17,238 nucleotides of DNA from an uncultured Acetatifactor sp. (GTDB lineage: Bacteria; Bacillota; Clostridia; Lachnospirales; Lachnospiraceae). Shown here in pieces: positions 13,129 to 17,238 of this stretch. The notes beneath the pieces were generated by a model. That model was given only the letters and a program-made list of their open reading frames with translations. It had not been told where the DNA came from and searched no databases. The stretch covers positions 1 through 17,238 of the forward strand of contig CAJUSI010000074.1 in NCBI GenBank assembly GCA_910589035.1, given 5' to 3'. Within the stretch, counting starts at the first letter, position 1. Every line of letters starts with the position of its first letter. Both the position numbers and the translations under genes were made by a program.

Positions 13129-15345
13129 ATGTTTGATACCTTATTTCTGCAGATACTGGATATGAGCAGGACGGCCTGCTTTGTGATCCTGGCCGTCCTT
13201 CTGGCAAGGCTTCTCCTGAAAAGGGCTCCCAGGATACTCTCCTGCGCCCTGTGGTGGGTGGTCCTTTTCAGGCTCCTGTCGCCCTGGGCGCCGGAAGCTC
13301 CCTTGAGCCTCCTTCCGGAGAGGACGCCCGCCGCGGAAGCCTACACCCTTGCCGACAAGCAGATTTCCCCTGCGGACACCGCACAGGCTGCCTATCAGGC
13401 CGCAGGGGACCTGTTAAACGGCGGAATCGGCATACAGCATATCAGGACGATGGAGACGGACGAATCCGGGCATCCAGAATATGTCTCCTCTTCCTGGTGG
13501 GAGGTCTGGGTCCTGGCCGGCCAATACCTCTGGCTTACAGGGATGGCCCTGATGGGCGTCTACAGCATCCTCTCCTATTGCAGGCTGCGCGGAAAGCTGG
13601 TGGGAGCGCTGGGCCTTCGGGACAATATTTATCTTTCGGATTATATTGCCTCCCCCTTTGTGCTGGGAATATTTTCCCCGAAAATCTATCTTCCCTCCTC
13701 CCTTGCGGAAAGGGAACGGGAATATATTATTCTTCACGAGCAGCAGCATATCCGGAGACTGGATCCTGCGGTAAAGGCGCTTTTCTTCCTTGCCCTGAGT
13801 ATTCACTGGTTCAATCCCCTGGTGTGGCTTGCCTTTATCCTTCTGGGAAAGGATATGGAGATGAGCTGTGACGAAGCCGTGATCCGGAAAATGGGAAGCG
13901 GAATACGGGCTGACTACTCTGCCTCCCTGTTAAGCCTGGCAACCGGACGCCGGATCATCGCGGGAACTCCGCTGGCCTTCGGCGAGGGCGATCCAAAAGG
14001 GCGGATCAAAAATCTTGCCCGGTGGAAAAAGCCCGTCCTCTGGACCGTGCTGGCCGGGGCAGGCGTCTGCATCCTCCTGGCGGTCTGCCTGCTGACCAAT
14101 CCCCGGCAGGAAAAGGATTCCCTGTGCTTCATCTGGGGAGACTCCATTTCGAATCATTACCGCGCCGATTTCGCACTCTCCCTGGGGGAAGAGGCAAAAA
14201 GCGGCACCGTGTATGCGGAGCAGTGGAGCCGGGGCGAATGCGTGCGGAGCTCCTCCATCCTGCTGACTCGGTATGCGGCGGAAATCCATATTCAGATAGA
14301 CCTTTTGCAGAACGAGGATTCCGAAGGGAATTCCGGCAGCTTTGGAGGCATCAATATCCAGATGAATTCGGATCAATACGGAGGTTCGCTCCTAACCTAC
14401 TTCCCTCTGCCGGAGGATCGGGAGATAATCGGATGGTCATTTTCCTCCTACGAGCCTGGGGAGGAATTTACCGTTTGTCCCGGGGATTCCCGGGTCCTTG
14501 CGGCAATGGCCTTTGACGCCGGGCAGGGAATCCGGGTCTTTGACTGCGAAACCCTGACCGATGAGCCGGAACGGCTGCATACCGCGGATTACATGATCCT
14601 TATCCGGGCCGATTTCAGCGGCGAGGACATTCCCCCATCGACGGATGAGGCAGCTCCTTTCCATGACGGCACTTCCAAAAGAGCCCTTACTCTGGAAGAT
14701 GTCATCACGCTTTCCGAAAAAGGCGAAGCTCTGACATGGGCGGATTTCAATGAGTATGATTATTATGAGACGGGCTCCGGATTGTATATCCGGGCTTACG
14801 ATATCGATGAAAACTATTCCCTGTGGATCGGCGGCGGAGGCGGAGCGCAGGTACCGCTGTATATCCATCTCTTCTACAAGCCGGATCCCTACGCCTTCAT
14901 CGAGGTCCGGACGGATGATGTGGAAGCCTTTCTCCGGAAATACAATGCGTATATCGATATCAAGGAGCTCCTGCTGAGCATGGTCTCTTCTCCAGGGCTG
15001 TCCTCCTCGCCCGGCGACTATATTTCGGAGCACCGGGAGGCCTATGATAAACTGACCGCCTATGAAGAAATTGCGCTGGAATACTGCTTCGGTCAATTCT
15101 TCCAGGGAGAACAGACTGATTTGCGTGGGAGTATCATGGCAATCCTTTGCAGGGATATTGCGGAGAATCTGGGGGAGGACCCGGAGCCGCAGGGCAAGAC
15201 GTACGCCACCGGACAGGAATGGTTCGACGCATTCAGAGAGCGCGCCGGGAAGCTGAGGGCGGAATGCAGCGATGCGCAGATGGAAGAATCCTGGCCCGCA
15301 TCCCGGATTTTGCTGGATATGATTGAGAGGCTGCCAACGCAGTAA
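13129..15345 (+). CDS. blaR1: BlaR1-like M56 membrane metalloprotease/sensor
   Basis: A 738-residue antirepressor paired with BlaI. N-terminal spans lie at about 13-30, 36-52 and 125-150, followed by the M56 zinc protease core. HEQQH (203-207) is the HExxH motif, with a further acidic segment EMSCDEA (244-250), and spans at about 215-240 and 303-323. The remaining 415 residues lie beyond the last span and are predicted to be outside the cell. They do not show the SxxK/SxN penicillin-binding signature of true BlaR1, but carry Trp/Tyr-rich stretches such as LTLEDVITLSEKGEALTW and YSLWIGGGGGAQVP, seen in other clostridial M56 proteins. The ligand is therefore probably not a beta-lactam, or is recognised differently. 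GAGGGGGTGA overlaps the blaI stop, indicating coupled translation. Confidence 0.88.
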   Translation: MFDTLFLQILDMSRTACFVILAVLLARLLLKRAPRILSCALWWVVLFRLLSPWAPEAPLSLLPERTPAAEAYTLADKQISPADTAQAAYQAAGDLLNGGIGIQHIRTMETDESGHPEYVSSSWWEVWVLAGQYLWLTGMALMGVYSILSYCRLRGKLVGALGLRDNIYLSDYIASPFVLGIFSPKIYLPSSLAEREREYIILHEQQHIRRLDPAVKALFFLALSIHWFNPLVWLAFILLGKDMEMSCDEAVIRKMGSGIRADYSASLLSLATGRRIIAGTPLAFGEGDPKGRIKNLARWKKPVLWTVLAGAGVCILLAVCLLTNPRQEKDSLCFIWGDSISNHYRADFALSLGEEAKSGTVYAEQWSRGECVRSSSILLTRYAAEIHIQIDLLQNEDSEGNSGSFGGINIQMNSDQYGGSLLTYFPLPEDREIIGWSFSSYEPGEEFTVCPGDSRVLAAMAFDAGQGIRVFDCETLTDEPERLHTADYMILIRADFSGEDIPPSTDEAAPFHDGTSKRALTLEDVITLSEKGEALTWADFNEYDYYETGSGLYIRAYDIDENYSLWIGGGGGAQVPLYIHLFYKPDPYAFIEVRTDDVEAFLRKYNAYIDIKELLLSMVSSPGLSSSPGDYISEHREAYDKLTAYEEIALEYCFGQFFQGEQTDLRGSIMAILCRDIAENLGEDPEPQGKTYATGQEWFDAFRERAGKLRAECSDAQMEESWPASRILLDMIERLPTQ

Positions 15346-15347
15346 AC

Positions 15348-15480
15348 TTCTCCGGTGCAAGCACTCAAAACCGCAAGGGTGTTTTCCTCCTGCTTCGCAG
15401 GAGCGGAGAATTCGCCCCAACCTCACTTCATCCGGTGCCAGTTTGCGCGATGCAAGCATCGGGGAATGCGGCCTCAATGA
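15348..15480. repeat. Hairpin-rich intergenic element after blaR1
   Basis: TTCTCCG (15348-15354) is the complement of CGGAGAA (15404-15410). Between them lie GTGC-AA-GCAC (15355-15364) and the strong hairpin CTCCTGC-TTC-GCAGGAG (15387-15403), so the whole can fold as a branched structure. TCCGGTGC recurs at 15351 and 15431, and CGATG-CAAG-CATCG (15449-15462) adds another stem. It is more GC-rich than the following 200 bases, begins two bases after the blaR1 stop, and has no terminator-like T-run. It resembles a dispersed repeat or a structured RNA; the minus-strand frame across it is not convincing as a gene. Confidence 0.5.
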
Positions 15481-15533
15481 TTCAACAAGAACAGGTTAAT
15501 TAGAAAATCTGCTCTGTCTCAGGTACAGATAAA

Positions 15534-15601
15534 TATAACTGGGGTATTTGTTCTGCACAAACATAGGTATAACTGGAATATTTACTTTGCAGTAAATACA
15601 G
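15534..15601. repeat. Two tandem 34-bp palindromic units
   Basis: TATAACTGG occurs at 15534 and 15568, and each is followed by an imperfect hairpin: TTTG-TTCTGCA-CAAA (15547-15561), then ATTTAC-TTTGCA-GTAAAT (15580-15597). The two units keep spacing but differ in arm sequence. They lie in the AT-rich gene-free stretch 15481-15627, where nothing else was seen. Confidence 0.55.
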
Positions 15602-15627
15602 ATATATGGAAAAACAATATAAAGACA

Positions 15628-15660
15628 GAAAAACGGGGTAGGCCTTTTACAGCTTACCCC
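15628..15660 (-). terminator. Intrinsic terminator of the three-gene membrane-protein cluster
   Basis: On the minus strand GGGGTAAGC (15660-15652) pairs with GCCTACCCC (15643-15635), 9 bp with one G-U pair and an 8-base loop. The hairpin is followed by GTTTTTC (15634-15628). It begins about 60 bases after the DUF4870 stop. No equivalent T-run exists on the plus strand. Confidence 0.85.
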
Positions 15661-15718
15661 ACTAATATACCCAATCCTCTGAACAGGAGCTCCGCAACAA
15701 ATTATGACGGGAACCGGA

Positions 15719-16015
15719 TCATTTAAAAAGCTTAATACAGCCCAGTAAGGGAATTTCGTAGTCCTGCTCTCTCACCGCGTAGACAAGGCCCATGATACCG
15801 AGCATGAGAACGGCAATCTGCAGAAGATACGCCACAATTCCTATAATCGGAATCCTTGCCAGCACAACAAAAACAATAAAGGTCAGATGAACCACCAAAG
15901 CCTGATTCAAATGGAACTTTGCCTCCTCCTTTTCTCCCGCCACAAAGGCGACAATCCATCCCAAAAAAGTAATGTAGGCTACAATATCCGTCGTTCTCTT
16001 ATCCATCGTAAGCAT
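15719..16015 (-). CDS. DUF4870-type small membrane protein
   Basis: A 98-residue protein with three hydrophobic segments (about 10-27, 39-62 and 63-82). The family pattern is visible: a first span, GEKEEAKFHLNQALVVHL (Phe-His then Gln-Ala entering the second span), and the ending VREQDYEIPLLG, which matches the GxxYxxP close of DUF4870 proteins. ATG at 16015 is supported by GAGGG 7 bases upstream; an alternative ATG is at 16006. It is the third gene of a leftward cluster with DUF2752 and DUF4190 members, 33 bases from the preceding gene, and is followed by a terminator. Function is unknown for the family. Confidence 0.78.
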   Translation of the reverse strand: MLTMDKRTTDIVAYITFLGWIVAFVAGEKEEAKFHLNQALVVHLTFIVFVVLARIPIIGIVAYLLQIAVLMLGIMGLVYAVREQDYEIPLLGCIKLFK

Positions 16016-16048
16016 ACGGCTTCCCTCTTCCTTTCTGTACTCACCCCT

Positions 16049-16465
16049 CTACATGCAGATTCCCCACACAAGACGGAGCACGTTCTTTACAATAAAATTA
16101 CACAATGCCAATATAATTGCCGCGTATATATACCAATAGTGAAATCTCCATCCCCTTATCCGGCTCACGCCAAGCCTGTGCAGTCCCTGGGTTAACAGAA
16201 ACCCTCCCCAGACCACCGCCGTATAGGGAACCACCGGATGATACCACAGAGACAGAAGAAATTTCCCCTGAAGCAGTGCCTTTACTGCCCTTGTCCCGCC
16301 GCAGCCCGGACAATAGATACCGATTACGCTGGAGAAAAAGCAGGGAACCTGGGGCAGAAATCTGCGCAGGAAAAAAATATACAGGAATCCTGTCGCGATT
16401 CCGGCCGCCAGCAATATAATCCCGATATGAAACAATTCCGTTTCCAGGTTATCCTTATTTCTCAT
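16049..16465 (-). CDS. DUF2752 membrane protein
   Basis: A 138-residue membrane protein with spans at about 12-33, 75-93 and 111-129. The DUF2752 hallmark Cys-rich motif lies between the first two spans: IGIYCPGCGGTRAVKALLQG (about 49-68), with C54 and C57 in CPGCG followed by TRA. Downstream LSLWYHPVVPY is also typical. The ribosome site is weak (only GAG near 16470), so translation may depend on the upstream DUF4190 gene, whose stop is 26 bases away. The family is uncharacterised; the paired Cys might bind a metal or form a disulfide, which is inference. Confidence 0.9.
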   Translation of the reverse strand: MRNKDNLETELFHIGIILLAAGIATGFLYIFFLRRFLPQVPCFFSSVIGIYCPGCGGTRAVKALLQGKFLLSLWYHPVVPYTAVVWGGFLLTQGLHRLGVSRIRGWRFHYWYIYAAIILALCNFIVKNVLRLVWGICM

Positions 16466-16491
16466 CGATACTCGTAAATACTTTTCCCTGA

Positions 16492-16938
16492 CTACATTCC
16501 ATACATGGCATCATTGATGATTTGATCCCAAAGTCCGTTTTCCTGCAGATAGGCAATCGCCCAGATATAGTATATCGCCATGCCGATTCCGGCGATCAGG
16601 CCAATAATGGAGCACACAAGTCCTGCTATCCCCACACCGCTTCTGCTGCGTTTATTGCCCGTAATCGCACAGACCAGTCCGGCGATACCCAGAACGATTG
16701 CAGGTACGCCGTAACAGCAGCAGGTAAGGATTGCCGCTATTCCGCACACCAGACCGGCTATCTGAAGTCCGTTCGTGCCGCTTTCCTTTTCGTTCCTTTC
16801 CACGGGCGTCTGGTAAGGAATATTTGCCGTATAATCCTGATAGTTGTTATTGCTGAACTGCCCCCCCTGCTGCCCTTCAGCCTGCACATTCACCTGCCCG
16901 TTATTCTGCTGGTTGTTCATTTCGTTATTGCCTTCCAT
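16492..16938 (-). CDS. DUF4190-like membrane protein with Gln/Asn-rich N-terminus
   Basis: A 148-residue protein. Residues 1-45 are a polar, disordered-looking tail rich in Asn, Gln and Gly (MNNQQNNGQVNVQAEGQQGG). Two hydrophobic hairpins follow with the repeated Gly/Ala pattern of DUF4190 proteins: LQIAGLVCGIAAIL, then VPAIVLGIAGLVCAI, and after the basic loop GNKRSRSG a third GIAGLVCSIIGLIAGIGMAIYY. Four Cys occur in the first span region (VCG, TCCC). The start has GGAGAGG just upstream. First gene of the leftward three-gene cluster. Its promoter region abuts the 38-bp repeat array. Function is unknown. Confidence 0.78.
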   Translation of the reverse strand: MEGNNEMNNQQNNGQVNVQAEGQQGGQFSNNNYQDYTANIPYQTPVERNEKESGTNGLQIAGLVCGIAAILTCCCYGVPAIVLGIAGLVCAITGNKRSRSGVGIAGLVCSIIGLIAGIGMAIYYIWAIAYLQENGLWDQIINDAMYGM

Positions 16939-16998
16939 TTTCCTCTCCTTTAAATTTGTTTTCTTTTTATTTTTTATAGAAAGCTTTAAGGGCCTTCT

Positions 16999-17026
16999 AT
17001 TATGGCTCCTTGATGGTACTGTTTAA
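16999..17026 (-). promoter_or_regulatory. Weak candidate promoter for the DUF4190 cluster
   Basis: On the minus strand TTAAAC (17026-17021), a 16-base spacer and CATAAT (17004-16999), about 60 bases before the DUF4190 ATG. It is only a partial consensus match, proposed because it is the best pair between the gene and the repeat array. Confidence 0.3.
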
Positions 17027-17049
17027 TTTCGCATAGAACCAGCTACTGG

Positions 17050-17238
17050 TTCTATTATCTGAAATCTATAATGAAATCAACTTCAGGTTCTATTATCTGA
17101 AATCTATAATAAAATCAAGTGCAGATTCTATTATCTGAAATCTATAATAAAACCAACTGCAGATTCTATTATCTGAAATCTATAATAAAACCAACTGCAG
17201 ATTCTATTATCTGAAATCTATAATAAAACCAACTGCAG
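17050..17238. repeat. 38-bp tandem repeat array (five units, continues past the edge)
   Basis: Units begin at 17050, 17088, 17126, 17164 and 17202, always at TTCTATTATCTGAAATC. Units 3, 4 and 5 are identical as far as visible. Unit 2 differs at a few bases and unit 1 at more, so the array decays toward the DUF4190 gene, and a degenerate partial unit may lie at 17030-17049. Each unit holds the short inverted repeat TATTAT...ATAATA and ends CAACTGCAGA. There are no variable spacers, so it is not CRISPR. The array touches the window end, so total copy number is unknown. Confidence 0.95.

Noticed and set aside
14437..15477. A 346-codon minus-strand open frame
   Set aside because: Antisense to blaR1 and extending into the hairpin-rich element. 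There is no ribosome site or recognisable domain.
17050..17238. CRISPR array
   Set aside because: The unit repeats end to end with no variable spacers, and no cas gene is in the window.
17050..17238. CodY-like boxes in the 38-bp units
   Set aside because: TATTATCTGAAATCT matches the consensus AATTTTCWGAAAATT at only 11 of 15 positions, which is too weak in AT-rich DNA.

Overview
The window looks like chromosomal DNA of a Gram-positive anaerobe of the class Clostridia, most likely Lachnospiraceae. The evidence is strong AGGAGG-type ribosome binding sites, a MetH without a reactivation domain, an ilv operon with two ACT-domain subunits, and small membrane proteins of the DUF4190, DUF2752 and DUF4870 types. 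The genus cannot be fixed from sequence alone. No tRNA, rRNA, CRISPR array, transposase, phage or plasmid gene was seen.

Layout, left to right. (1) 1-2707, minus strand: a two-component system. An OmpR-type response regulator has its own consensus promoter (2679-2707) and is followed by a multi-membrane-span histidine kinase that runs off the left edge just before its expected phospho-acceptor domain. (2) 2869-7249, minus strand: a branched-chain amino acid operon in the order ilvB, first ACT subunit, second ACT subunit, ilvC, ending in a clear intrinsic terminator. A consensus promoter between the two ACT genes could uncouple ilvN-ilvC from ilvB. A nested inverted-repeat leader precedes ilvB, and tandem hairpins precede ilvC. 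(3) 7250-10340, minus strand: a cobalamin-dependent methionine synthase (metH) overlapping a small DUF2500 membrane protein gene. No terminator was seen between this unit and the ilv leader, so read-through is possible. (4) 10375-11035, plus strand: a small lipoprotein of unknown function. (5) 11163-12568, minus strand: a secreted lipoprotein with a CAP/SCP domain and GC-rich codon use unlike some neighbours. (6) 12625-15345, plus strand: a BlaI/BlaR1-type repressor and membrane metalloprotease pair with a consensus promoter and two dyad operators, but no beta-lactamase gene beside it. (7) 15346-15718: a gene-free stretch with a hairpin-rich element, two 34-bp palindromic repeats and a terminator. 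(8) 15719-16938, minus strand: three small membrane proteins in a row. (9) 17050-17238: a 38-bp tandem repeat array reaching the right edge.

Most genes are ordinary core or accessory functions. The parts most worth a second look are the non-coding repeats (short palindromic units of 34-39 bp in tandem at three loci), the divergent acetolactate synthase with paired regulatory subunits, and the orphan BlaI/BlaR1 pair. No clearly new multi-gene system can be claimed from this window.
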